64,000 bases of DNA from assembly GCF_014170375.1 (NCBI RefSeq), contig NZ_LZZW01000018.1:124001-188000 (forward strand). Reading direction: 5' to 3'. This document shows positions 16,565-25,184 of this stretch, piece by piece; position 1 is the first letter of the stretch; each line of letters begins with the position of its first letter. This stretch comes from Variovorax sp. UMC13. GTDB taxonomy: Bacteria; Pseudomonadota; Gammaproteobacteria; Burkholderiales; Burkholderiaceae_C. The translations under genes and the position numbers were made by a program. Under the pieces are notes generated by a model. The model was given only the letters and a program-made list of their open reading frames with translations, did no database searches and was not told where the DNA came from.

Positions 16565-17839
16565 CTATCGAAGCCTGTCCCTCGCAACGACATGCGCCGT
16601 CAGCGGCACCAGGCAGACCAGCGCCGCGACCAGCCAGAAGGCCGTCTGCAGGCCGAGCGCGTGGGCGACGAAGCCGATGCCGGCCGGGCCCACCAGGATG
16701 CCGGCATAGCCCGCAGTGGTGATGGCGCCGATGGCCAGGGCCGCGGGCATGGCGGTCTGCGCGCCGGCCTTGCGGAACAGCACCGGCACGATGTTGGATG
16801 CGCCCAGCCCGACGAGCAGGAAGCCCGCCATCCGGACCCACGCGATCGGTGCCGCCAGCAGCACGGCGAAACCGGCGACGGCCAGCAGGCCACCCCAGAG
16901 CAGGGTGTTCCGGTCGCCCACCCTGGCCGTGACCCTGTCGCCCGCGAGCCTGCCGGCGGTCATCGCGATGGCGAACAGCATGTAGCCCACGCCCGCCAGG
17001 CTGGGGCTCGCGAGGCCGGCGTCCGTGAGGAGGAGGGCGCTCCAGTCCAGCGTCGCGCCTTCGGCGAGAAACGTCGCGGCCGCCAGGCCCGCGAGCAGCA
17101 GCACGATGCCGCGCGGCCGGACGAGGAGCGAGCCTTCCACCTTGTCCGGCACCTCGGCCAGCAGGCGCGGCCAGGCGAAGGCCATGGCCAGCGCCATGGC
17201 GGCGGCCGAGGCCAGCGTGCCCCAGAGCGGATCGACACCCCAGGAGAGCAGCGCGGTCATCGATGTCGCGCCGGCGAAACCGCCGACGCTGAACAGCGCA
17301 TGGAAGCCCGACATCAGCGGCGTGCCGGCCGCGCGCTCCACCGCCACGGCATGGACGTTCATCGCGACGTCGATCGAGCCCAGTGCGGCGCCGAAGGCGA
17401 GCAGCGCGAGCGCCAGCGCCAGCGGCGTGGCGGCCACCGACAGCGTGGGCAGCACCACGGCCAGCCCGAAGCCGCCGGCCAGGATGATGGGCTTGCTGCC
17501 GAAGCGCGCGCTCAACGGGCCGGTCAGCAGCATGGCCGCGACGGAGCCGATGCCGATGCACAGCAGCAGCAGGCCGAGCGTGCCGTCATCGACCGCCAGC
17601 CGCCGCTTGGCGAAGGGCACCAGCGGCGCCCAGCAGGCGAGGCCGAAGCCAGCGACCAGGAAGGAGAGGCGGGTGGCGAGTCGGGTCGCGGCGCGATCGG
17701 GGGAGGGTGTTGCAGGGGTCGGTGGCATCGCAAGGGAAAGGGAGGGGGCGGAAGGCGCATCGGCCTCGGGGCGCGGGCCCTGCGTCGTCGAGGTGCGCAG
17801 CGGCAGGCCCGGCTGGCTCGTGAGGCTTCGCAGACGCAT
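16565..17839 (-). CDS. MFS transporter
   Basis: About 424 residues with 12 predicted hydrophobic helices: LVAGFGLACWAPLVPFAKRR at the start of the membrane part, LLLLCIGIGSVAAMLLTGPL, then LSARFGSKPIIL, the A-motif-like loop between helices 2 and 3. The sequence resembles the YbjJ-like MFS group, of unknown substrate. The N-terminus is uncertain: starts at 17878, 17869, 17839 and 17728 are all in frame. I chose 17839 because GGAAAA lies about 8 bases upstream, although the first 55 residues or so remain non-membrane. It is divergent from the GcvA-like LysR gene, which probably controls it. Confidence 0.85.
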   Translation of the reverse strand: MRLRSLTSQPGLPLRTSTTQGPRPEADAPSAPSLSLAMPPTPATPSPDRAATRLATRLSFLVAGFGLACWAPLVPFAKRRLAVDDGTLGLLLLCIGIGSVAAMLLTGPLSARFGSKPIILAGGFGLAVVLPTLSVAATPLALALALLAFGAALGSIDVAMNVHAVAVERAAGTPLMSGFHALFSVGGFAGATSMTALLSWGVDPLWGTLASAAAMALAMAFAWPRLLAEVPDKVEGSLLVRPRGIVLLLAGLAAATFLAEGATLDWSALLLTDAGLASPSLAGVGYMLFAIAMTAGRLAGDRVTARVGDRNTLLWGGLLAVAGFAVLLAAPIAWVRMAGFLLVGLGASNIVPVLFRKAGAQTAMPAALAIGAITTAGYAGILVGPAGIGFVAHALGLQTAFWLVAALVCLVPLTAHVVARDRLR

Positions 17840-17914
17840 GAGATTTTCCGAAAGATCGAAGTGCCGCATGCCGGCCATGCTAGGGACGGCCTGGCTCCGC
17901 TACCATCGACTTTT

Positions 17915-18904
17915 ATGACGTCATCCATGAGCTCACCTCATGCCAGCGCGCGCCGGCTGCCCTCGCTCAACATGTTGCGCGCCTTCGAGGCGGCCGCGCG
18001 GCTGCGCAGCGTGACGCGCGCGGCGCAGGAACTCCACGTCACGCAGAGCGCGGTCAGCCACCAGATCAAGGCGCTCGAGGAATGGTTGGGTGCCACGCTC
18101 GTCACGCGCGAAGGGCGGCAGCTCGCGCTGACGCCCGAGGGCGCGGCCTACCTGCCCAGCCTGAGCAGCGCCTTCGACCTGATGGCCGACGCGACCCATC
18201 GCATCGGACGCGCCACGCGGCGCCGCACGCTCACGGTCAACGCGCTGCCCACACTGGCGGCGCAATGGCTGATCCCGCGGCTGTCCGGCTTCTGCGCCCA
18301 GGTGCCCGACACCGACGTGCAGCTCGCCACCACGGTGAGCGTGCTCGACTTCGCGCCCGCGGCCTTCGACGTGTCGATCCGCTGCCTGTCCGCGGAGGAG
18401 CTGGGCATGCTGCAGGCGCGTGCGGGCTGGCGCGGCGTGCGCTTCGGCGCCTTCCTGCCCGATGCGCTGACGCCGGTCTGCAGTCCGGCCTTGCTGGCCC
18501 GGTTGCCGGCGTCGCCGAAGCCGGCCGACCTGGCCCGCCACACGCTGCTGCACAGCCGCTCGACGCCGCTGGCCTGGCGCGACTGGCTGGCGGCGGCCCG
18601 CGTGCGCAAGCTCAAGCCGGCTGGCGAACTGGGTTTCGACCATGCCCACCTCGCGGTGCAGGCGGCCGTGCAGGGCATGGGCTTCGCGCTGGGCAACCCC
18701 GACCTGGTGGCGGACAGCGTGGCGAGTGGGCTGCTGGCGATGCCCTTCAGCGCCTGGACCACGCGCGAGAAGACCTTCCACTGGATCCTGCCCGAGCGCT
18801 CGGCGCAGGACGCCGACGCGCTGGCCTTCTGCGACTGGCTGCAGGCCGGCGGCCGCGCGGCGACGGACCCGCGCGCTACTTCCGCCGGGGCCGCAGCGAC
18901 TTGA
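17915..18904 (+). CDS. LysR-family regulator, GcvA-like
   Basis: A 329-residue LTTR. The HTH is at residues 15-75 (LPSLNMLRAFEAAARLRSVT, AQELHVTQSAVSHQIKALEE), with the LPSLNALRAFEA-type opening that marks the GcvA/AmpR-like branch. The effector domain includes LTVNALPTLAAQWLIPRL. A second in-frame ATG occurs four codons later. It is divergent from the MFS transporter with a 75-base gap that contains the palindrome TGACGTCA over the start. Control of the transporter is the simplest inference. Its 3' end overlaps the convergent XRE gene by 29 bases. Confidence 0.9.
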   Translation: MTSSMSSPHASARRLPSLNMLRAFEAAARLRSVTRAAQELHVTQSAVSHQIKALEEWLGATLVTREGRQLALTPEGAAYLPSLSSAFDLMADATHRIGRATRRRTLTVNALPTLAAQWLIPRLSGFCAQVPDTDVQLATTVSVLDFAPAAFDVSIRCLSAEELGMLQARAGWRGVRFGAFLPDALTPVCSPALLARLPASPKPADLARHTLLHSRSTPLAWRDWLAAARVRKLKPAGELGFDHAHLAVQAAVQGMGFALGNPDLVADSVASGLLAMPFSAWTTREKTFHWILPERSAQDADALAFCDWLQAGGRAATDPRATSAGAAAT

Positions 18905-19760
18905 GCAGCGCCAGGGTTTCCAGGGGCTGCAGCACCGCCACCTTGACCAGCGAATCGAACTCGCGCGTGAGCTCGGAGATGGTCTCTTCATCCTGGCTCA
19001 GCAGGAACTTCTGGCCCAGGTTGATCGACGCGTAGCGCTGGCCGAAGATCGTGACGGGAAAGCCGGCGAAGAAGTTGTCACGCGCGTCGAAGCAGAACCA
19101 GCGGAAGGTGGGGTACACGCTCTCGTAGACCTCGATCATGTGGTCCAGCTCGCGCTGCCTGAACGCATCGGGCAGTTCGCCCCAGAGGTACTCGCCCTTG
19201 GCGAAGGCATGGATGATCTCCACGCTGGTGCAGACCTCCATGTCCGCGCCCGGGCGCGACAGGTAGCGGCGCCGGTGCGCGATGCCCTCCTGGGCCTCCG
19301 CCACCGTGATTTCGGGATGGTCCTTGTACTGCCAGGCCAGGTTCTCGTCGCTCTTGAGCGGGTCGGGGAAGGTGGTCGGCAGGTAGCGGACCTTCATGCC
19401 GCCGTAGTTCTCCCGCCAGCGCGAGAACTGCTCCTGCTTGATGCTGGAGACCTGGAATTTCGCGCGCCCGGTCGCCGCTTCCTCGGCCGCATCGGCCGGC
19501 CGCTGGGCGTCGTCGTCCAGCCCGAGCAGCCAGTCGACGCTGACACCCAGCGCGCGCGAGATCTGCACGATGGTCTCGATGCGCGGCAGCCGCGTGGTGG
19601 TGTCGGACAGCAACTGGGAGATCGAACTCCGGTTGAGACCCGCCAGCGCGGCGAAGTCGTTCCTGGACATCTTTCTCTTGAAGAGCAGCGCATTGAGGCG
19701 CTCGCGGAACTGGGTGGCGTGCTCGGTCTTCGACGGCTCGCTCTCGGAAACATCAAGCAT
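18876..19760 (-). CDS. XRE-family transcriptional regulator with unknown C-terminal sensor domain
   Basis: A 294-residue protein. The cro/C1-type HTH is at residues 18-80 (RERLNALLFKRKMSRNDFAA, LNRSSISQLLSD, ISRALGVSVDWLLGL). The C-terminal region of about 200 residues has no motif I recognise (DMEVCTSVEIIHAFAKGEYL, TFRWFCFDARDNFFAGFPVT) and probably senses a small molecule. The start at 19760 follows GAAGGCGAG; the longer open frame upstream is rejected. It is divergent from the ten-gene catabolic operon starting at 20117 and is the likely controller. The last 29 bases overlap the end of the convergent LysR gene. Confidence 0.85.
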   Translation of the reverse strand: MLDVSESEPSKTEHATQFRERLNALLFKRKMSRNDFAALAGLNRSSISQLLSDTTTRLPRIETIVQISRALGVSVDWLLGLDDDAQRPADAAEEAATGRAKFQVSSIKQEQFSRWRENYGGMKVRYLPTTFPDPLKSDENLAWQYKDHPEITVAEAQEGIAHRRRYLSRPGADMEVCTSVEIIHAFAKGEYLWGELPDAFRQRELDHMIEVYESVYPTFRWFCFDARDNFFAGFPVTIFGQRYASINLGQKFLLSQDEETISELTREFDSLVKVAVLQPLETLALLKSLRPRRK

Positions 19761-20116
19761 CTGCTCGCCTTCGCATGAAACGGTTGGGGGGAGGGGCGGT
19801 CGCGACCGGCGCGACCGCGTTCGTTGAAGCGTCCCACAGCATGCCATCGCTGCAGGCCGGAACGGACGCCTTGGTCCGGTCGATGCGCATGTGTTGCGCT
19901 TGCAACTCATTGTTTCCCAAGCATAACACGCGGTCCTTGAGAGCCTCTTTCAGAGGAGAACCGGCCCTGGCGGGCGCGAATGACGCTGCCGGCTGCTGTA
20001 CAGGCGCCTGCGATCTCCCGGTGTAAACCCTAGGAGTTTGACCCACTTGAAAAACATATGATGCACTTGCGCAACCAAGGCGCACATACGCAACATACAT
20101 TTGATAGGTGGAACAA
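19761..20116. promoter_or_regulatory. Divergent promoter region of the XRE gene and the ten-gene operon
   Basis: There is no gene in these 356 bases. The part near the operon (20030-20116) is AT-richer and carries repeated words: CACTTG at 20044 and 20064, and CGCACATAC (20081-20089) followed directly by CGCAACATAC (20089-20098). These tandem repeats are candidate XRE-regulator sites. TTGACC (20038) and TATGAT (20057) resemble promoter hexamers but their spacing (13 bases) is too short for a normal sigma-70 promoter. A short 5-bp stem CCTCT/AGAGG lies at 19944-19956. AGGTGG (20105-20110) is the ribosome binding site of the first operon gene. Confidence 0.5.
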
Positions 20117-20791
20117 ATGACAGTCATTCTGGATGCCGCTCAGGTCGAGCTGGCGAAGACGAAGCTCTACTCGGCCGTGGTCTGCGACGTGCTCGACACC
20201 CTGGGCTATCGCCACCAGGGCATGAAGACCTTCGTCCGTCCCTTGAACGACCAGCACGTCGTGTTCGGTCCGGCGCGCACGGGGGCCTACATGAAGGTCG
20301 GTGGGCACCTCGAGGGCGAGAACCCCTACGACATCGAGATGGACCTGCTCGATGACCTGAAGGAGGGCGAGGTGGTGGTGTTCGGCGTCGACGGCCCGAC
20401 CGACAACATCGTGCCCTGGGGTGAGCTGCTGACCACCGGCGCGCGCGCCCGCAAGGCGGCCGGCTGCGTCACCGACGGCCTGATCCGCGACGCGCGCCAG
20501 ATCCGCGAGGTGGGCTTTCCCGTGTTCCATGGCGGCATCGGCCCGTGGGATTCCAAGGGCCGCGGCAAGATGGTGAGCAAGGACGTCGCGATCCAGTGCG
20601 GCGGCGTCACCGTGCACCGGGGCGATTACGTGATCGCGGACATCGACGGCGTGGTCGTGATCCCGAACAAGGTCGTCAAGGAGGCCATCGCCATGGCCCT
20701 GGCCAAGGTGGACAGCGAAGACACCGTGCGCGCCGAGATCCTGGCCGGCAGCACCTTGCGCGCCGTCTACGACAAGCACGGCGTCCTCTGA
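20117..20791 (+). CDS. RraA-like / HMG-aldolase-fold protein
   Basis: A 224-residue protein of the RraA family (old name dimethylmenaquinone methyltransferase-like). Family core is visible: GELLTTGARARKAAGCVTDG followed by LIRDARQI, where G, R and D match the pyruvate/oxaloacetate-aldolase active site with its divalent metal. So it may be an aldolase or decarboxylase cleaving a 4-hydroxy-2-oxo acid, rather than the RNase E inhibitor. The ATG at 20117 is preceded by AGGTGG at good spacing; an upstream GTG (20108) is less likely. It is the first gene of the operon, 14 bases before the SAF subunit gene. In this context a lyase that splits the final keto acid is the best guess. Confidence 0.85.
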   Translation: MTVILDAAQVELAKTKLYSAVVCDVLDTLGYRHQGMKTFVRPLNDQHVVFGPARTGAYMKVGGHLEGENPYDIEMDLLDDLKEGEVVVFGVDGPTDNIVPWGELLTTGARARKAAGCVTDGLIRDARQIREVGFPVFHGGIGPWDSKGRGKMVSKDVAIQCGGVTVHRGDYVIADIDGVVVIPNKVVKEAIAMALAKVDSEDTVRAEILAGSTLRAVYDKHGVL

Positions 20792-20805
20792 GAGACAGGC
20801 CGCCC

Positions 20806-21075
20806 ATGAAGCGTTCCATTCGCCTCGCGGCGGAGGACAACGTGGCGATCGCATTCGAAGAAATCGTTCCCGACGATTGGGTCGAATGCGCTTCGATCGC
20901 GTTGCGTGCCTCCAGCCTCGTGCCCTTCGGCCACAAGATCGCCCTGGTCGACATCCCGAAGGGGCAGCCCGTGTACCGCTACGGCGTCCCGATCGGCTTC
21001 ACCTTGTCGGACGTCCCCAGTGGCGCCCATGTGCATTCGCACAACCTCAGCACCTACTTCCTCGACCACCAGTGA
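20806..21075 (+). CDS. UxaA-family dehydratase, small SAF-domain subunit
   Basis: An 89-residue protein (MKRSIRLAAEDNVAIAFEEI...) matching the N-terminal SAF domain of altronate/galactarate dehydratases: DNVAIA, IPKGQPVYRYGVPIGFTLSD, VPSGAHVHSHNL. In enzymes such as E. coli UxaA both domains are in one chain of about 500 residues. Here the SAF part is separate and its large partner is encoded at 23955-25184, with four transporter genes between. It would help place substrate and metal in the active site. Cytoplasmic. The gene lies 12 bases before the first permease gene. Confidence 0.88.
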   Translation: MKRSIRLAAEDNVAIAFEEIVPDDWVECASIALRASSLVPFGHKIALVDIPKGQPVYRYGVPIGFTLSDVPSGAHVHSHNLSTYFLDHQ

Positions 21076-21087
21076 GGGGCCTCCGGG

Positions 21088-21786
21088 ATGAACTACACAC
21101 TTGATTTCTCCTGGCTGCAGGGCAGCCTGCCGATGCTGTGGAGCGGGCTGCAGGCCACCGTGTTCCTCACGCTGGTGGCATGTGCGCTCGGTTCGCTGGT
21201 CGGCATCGTCGGTGCGCTGGGCCGCAACAGCCCGTGGCTGCCGTTCCGGGCCGCCGCCACCGCCTACGTCGAGGCGATCCGCAACACGCCGCTGCTGGCG
21301 CAGGCCTTCCTGATCTACTTCGGCCTGCCGGCGCTGGGCATCAGCCTCACGCCGATGGTCGCGGCCGGGCTGGCGCTGACCATCAACTGCGGGGCCTACA
21401 CCGCCGAGATCTTCCGCGCCGGCTTCGAAGCGATCCAGAAGAGCCAGCACGAGGCGGCGACCGCGCTGAACCTGAGCCGCCGCCAGACCTTCCTGCACAT
21501 CGTGCTGCCGCAGGCCTTCCGCAGCGTCTACCCGGCGCTGAGTTCGCAGTTCGTCCTGATCCTGATGGCCAGCAGCATCACCTCGCAGATCTCGGCCGAG
21601 GAGATCAGCGCGGCCGCCAACCAGATCCAGTCCACCAGCTTCCGCGGCTTCGAGGTCTACCTGCTCATCTCGCTGGTCTACCTCGCGATGGTGCTGGCGA
21701 TGAAGTCCCTGTTCTCGCTCATCGGCGGCTTCCTGCTGCGCAACAGCGCGGGCGGGCGCCTGGTCGCGGAAAGGGCCGCGCCATGA
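21088..21786 (+). CDS. ABC transporter permease, polar amino acid (HisM/GlnP) type, 1
   Basis: A 232-residue inner-membrane permease with about five hydrophobic segments. It has the His/Glu/Gln/Arg permease signature AYVEAIRNTPLLAQAFLIYF near residues 65-84 and the EAA loop EAATALNLSRRQTFLHIVLP around 133-152, which contacts the ATPase. It forms the channel with the second permease encoded just downstream; the genes overlap by four bases. The PAAT family transports amino acids and also opines and small acids. The operon context, with sugar-acid-type enzymes and no amino-acid enzymes, suggests a hydroxy acid as cargo. Confidence 0.92.
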   Translation: MNYTLDFSWLQGSLPMLWSGLQATVFLTLVACALGSLVGIVGALGRNSPWLPFRAAATAYVEAIRNTPLLAQAFLIYFGLPALGISLTPMVAAGLALTINCGAYTAEIFRAGFEAIQKSQHEAATALNLSRRQTFLHIVLPQAFRSVYPALSSQFVLILMASSITSQISAEEISAAANQIQSTSFRGFEVYLLISLVYLAMVLAMKSLFSLIGGFLLRNSAGGRLVAERAAP

Positions 21787-22419
21787 CCCGCTCCTTCGGC
21801 TGGCCCGACCTGCTGTTCCTCATCGAGGCCGCGCGCTGGACCGTGCTGGTGTCGCTGGTGGCCTTCGCGGGCGGTGCGCTCGGCGGCGCGCTGATCTGCA
21901 TCCTGAAGCTCGCCGGCGGCCGGCTCGGCGGCGCCGTGGTCCGGGTCTGGGTGCAGCTGGGGCAGGGCATTCCGGTGCTGATGCAGCTCTTCCTCTTCTA
22001 CTTCGGGTTGAGCATCCTGGGCTTCAGCGTGCCGCCGCTGCTGGCCGCGGCCGTCGCCTTCGGGCTCTATGCCTCGGCCAACATCGGCGTGATCTGGCTG
22101 GGCGCGGTGGACGCGATACCGAAGCAGCAATGGGAAGCCGGCGAGACGCTGGGCCTGTCGTGGGCCCAGCAGATGCGGCAGGTCATCGCGCCGCAGGCCC
22201 TGAGGCTCGCGCTCGCACCAACGGTCGGCTTCATGGTGCAGATCGTGAAGAACACCTCGCTGACCTCCGTCATCGGCATCGTCGAACTCGCGCGCGCCGG
22301 CCAGGTGGTGAACAACGCCACCTACCAGCCCTTCTCGGTGTTCTTCGCCATCTGCGTGATCTATTTCATCCTCTGTTTCCCGCTGTCGCTGCTGAGCCGC
22401 GGGTTGGAAAGGCGTCTCC

Positions 22420-22433
<14 letters not shown>
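21783..22433 (+). CDS. ABC transporter permease, polar amino acid (HisM/GlnP) type, 2
   Basis: A 216-residue permease paralogous to the preceding one. The signature region reads VRVWVQLGQGIPVLMQLFLF and the EAA loop QWEAGETLGLSWAQQMRQVI. The glycine-rich QGIPVLM replaces the usual RNTPLLV, a moderate departure. The start overlaps the previous stop (ATGA), and the 3' end overlaps the ATPase start by 14 bases. It forms the heterodimeric membrane part of the importer. Confidence 0.92.
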
Positions 22434-23145
<712 letters not shown>

Positions 23146-23154
23146 GAGACAACC

Positions 23155-23946
23155 ATGTCCATCTTGAAATTCATCCGGGCCATCGTCGCCAGCGCGCTGG
23201 CGCTGCTGGTGGTGTGCCATGTCCAGGCCCAGACACTGGACCAGATCCAGAAACGCGGCAAGGTGCTGATCGGCGTGGACCTGACCACCGCGCCCTTCGG
23301 CTTCACCGACGCGCAACTGAAACCCACGGGGGTCGACGTGGAAGTCGCGGGCCTGATCGCCGCGGGCCTGGGCGTGCCGCTGGAGATCGTGCCCGTCACC
23401 GGGCCCAACCGCATCTCCTACCTGCTGACCAACAAGGTCGACCTGGTGGTGTCGACCTTCAGCATCACGCCCGAGCGCGCGCGCACCATCTCGTTCTCCA
23501 ACCCCTACGCCGCGACGCAGATCGTGCTGCTGGCGGAAAAGGCGAAGAAGTTCGAGAAGCCGGCCGACCTCGCGGGCAAGTCGGTGGCGGTGGTGCGCGG
23601 CACGGTGCAGGACACGCAGCTCACGCTCGTGGCCCCCAAGGACGCGGTGATCCGCCGCTTCGACGACGACGCCACCGCGGCCACCGCGCTGCTGAGCGGG
23701 CAGGTCGAGGCGATCGCCACCGGCTCCGTCATCGGCAACGAACTGGTCAAGCGCGGCGCGCAGAAACAGCTCGAGCTGAAGTTCGTGCTGACGCAGTCGA
23801 CCTACTCGATCGGCCTGCGCAAAGGCGACCACGACCTGCTGCACTGGGTCAACACCACGCTCTACTACTACCACCTGAACGGCGCCCTGGCCAAGGTGCA
23901 CGAGAAGTTCATCGGCGGTCCCTACCCGGTCATGGGTTCGTTCTGA
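23155..23946 (+). CDS. ABC transporter substrate-binding protein (family 3)
   Basis: A 263-residue periplasmic binding protein with a Sec signal ending at about residue 25 (ALALLVVCHVQAQ). The family-3 fold shows KRGKVLIGVDLTTAPFGFTD, LLTNKVDLVVSTFSITPERA and FSNPYAATQIVLLAEK. The D/S-TITPER segment, which contacts the ligand alpha-amino group in amino acid binders, reads STFSITPERA. It delivers the ligand to the permease pair encoded just upstream. The ligand is unknown; neighbouring enzymes suggest a small hydroxylated acid. Confidence 0.92.
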   Translation: MSILKFIRAIVASALALLVVCHVQAQTLDQIQKRGKVLIGVDLTTAPFGFTDAQLKPTGVDVEVAGLIAAGLGVPLEIVPVTGPNRISYLLTNKVDLVVSTFSITPERARTISFSNPYAATQIVLLAEKAKKFEKPADLAGKSVAVVRGTVQDTQLTLVAPKDAVIRRFDDDATAATALLSGQVEAIATGSVIGNELVKRGAQKQLELKFVLTQSTYSIGLRKGDHDLLHWVNTTLYYYHLNGALAKVHEKFIGGPYPVMGSF

Positions 23947-23954
23947 GGTGCGAT

Positions 23955-25184
23955 GTGAACAAGGTTGAAACACAGTCCTTCCCCCTGGCCGGCTACCTGC
24001 GATCGGACGGCCGCAAGGGCATTCGAAACCATGTCGCGGTGGTCTACCTGGTGGAGTGCGCGCACCATGTGGCGCGCGAGATCTCGCTGCCCTTCCGCGA
24101 GCAGGGTGCCCATGTGCTCGGCTTCGCCGGCTGCTTCTCCAACGACTACGCGAGCCGCATGATGGAGCGGCTCTGCCTGCACCCCAACGTGGGCGCGGTG
24201 CTGCTGGTGTCGCTGGGCTGCGAATGCTTCAAGCGCGGCCCGCTCGAGCAGGCCATCGCGGCCTCGGGCCGGCCGGTGAAGACGCTGGTGATCCAGGACA
24301 GCGGGGGCACCGTCTCCACCATCCAGCAGGGCCGCGAATGGGTGGCGCAGACGCTGGCGGCGCTGTCGACGGTCGAGAAGGTGCCGATGGCGCTGAGCGA
24401 GCTGATCGTGGGCACGACCTGCGGCGGCTCCGACAGCTTCAGCGGCGTGACCGCCAACCCGGTGGTCGGCCTGGCCTTCGACAAGCTCGTGGACCAGGGC
24501 AGCGCCGTGATGTTCGAGGAGCTGGGCGAACTCATCGGCTGCGACGAGCACATGGCGAAGCGCGCCGTGTCGGACGGCCTGGCGGACGCGATCCGCGCCG
24601 CCATGGCCAAGACCCGCTCCTACTACCAGCACTTCGGCCATGGCAACATCGGCGACGGCAACGTGGAAGGCGGCCTGACGACCATCGAGGAGAAGTCGAT
24701 CGGTGCGTACACCAAGAGCGGCTCGCGTCCCATCGTGGGCATGATCAAGCCAGGCGAAATCCCGCCGGCGGGCGGCCTCTACCTGATGGACATGATCCCC
24801 GACGGCGCGCTGCAGTTCGGCCTGCCGGACGTCAACGACACGGCCGAGATCGTCGAGATGATCGCCTGCGGCTGCCAGGTGATCCTGTTCACCACCGGCC
24901 GCGGTTCGGTGGTCGGATCGGCCATCGCCCCGGTGCTCAAGATCTGCTCGAACCCCAGCACCTACCGGCGCATGGCGGGCGACATGGACATCAATGCCGG
25001 CGCCATCGTCGACGAGCGCGTGAGCTTCCAGGCCGTGGCCGACCAGCTCTACGACGCGGTGATCGACACGGCCAATGGCGCGAAGACCAAGTCCGAGCAG
25101 CTGGGCCACCAGGAATTCCTGCTCTGGTACAAGAACATGGAACCCTCGGGCCCGGCCTGCCTGCCGTTGCGGAGGGCCGCGTGA
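23955..25184 (+). CDS. UxaA-family dehydratase, large catalytic subunit
   Basis: A 409-residue protein equal to the large C-terminal domain of altronate/galactarate dehydratases. Signatures are LRSDGRKGIRNHVAVVYLVE, GCECFKRGPLEQAI, VGTTCGGSDSFSGVTANPV, EEKSIGAYTKSGSRPIVG and ILFTTGRGSVVG, with conserved cysteines likely to bind the metal. The reaction should be removal of water from a polyhydroxy acid to give a 2-keto-3-deoxy acid. The start is GTG with GAGG 8 bases upstream; the nearby ATG at 23953 is out of frame. The SAF partner is encoded at 20806. The stop overlaps the start of the M81 gene by one base. Confidence 0.9.
   Translation: MNKVETQSFPLAGYLRSDGRKGIRNHVAVVYLVECAHHVAREISLPFREQGAHVLGFAGCFSNDYASRMMERLCLHPNVGAVLLVSLGCECFKRGPLEQAIAASGRPVKTLVIQDSGGTVSTIQQGREWVAQTLAALSTVEKVPMALSELIVGTTCGGSDSFSGVTANPVVGLAFDKLVDQGSAVMFEELGELIGCDEHMAKRAVSDGLADAIRAAMAKTRSYYQHFGHGNIGDGNVEGGLTTIEEKSIGAYTKSGSRPIVGMIKPGEIPPAGGLYLMDMIPDGALQFGLPDVNDTAEIVEMIACGCQVILFTTGRGSVVGSAIAPVLKICSNPSTYRRMAGDMDINAGAIVDERVSFQAVADQLYDAVIDTANGAKTKSEQLGHQEFLLWYKNMEPSGPACLPLRRAA

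Noticed and set aside
20117-20791. Calling the first operon gene a regulator of RNase E (RraA)
   Set aside because: The aldolase-type active-site residues are present and the operon is catabolic; the RNase E role is limited to particular members of the family.
23953-23955. ATG just before the UxaA large subunit
   Set aside because: It is followed at once by TGA in its own frame; the in-frame GTG at 23955 is the start.
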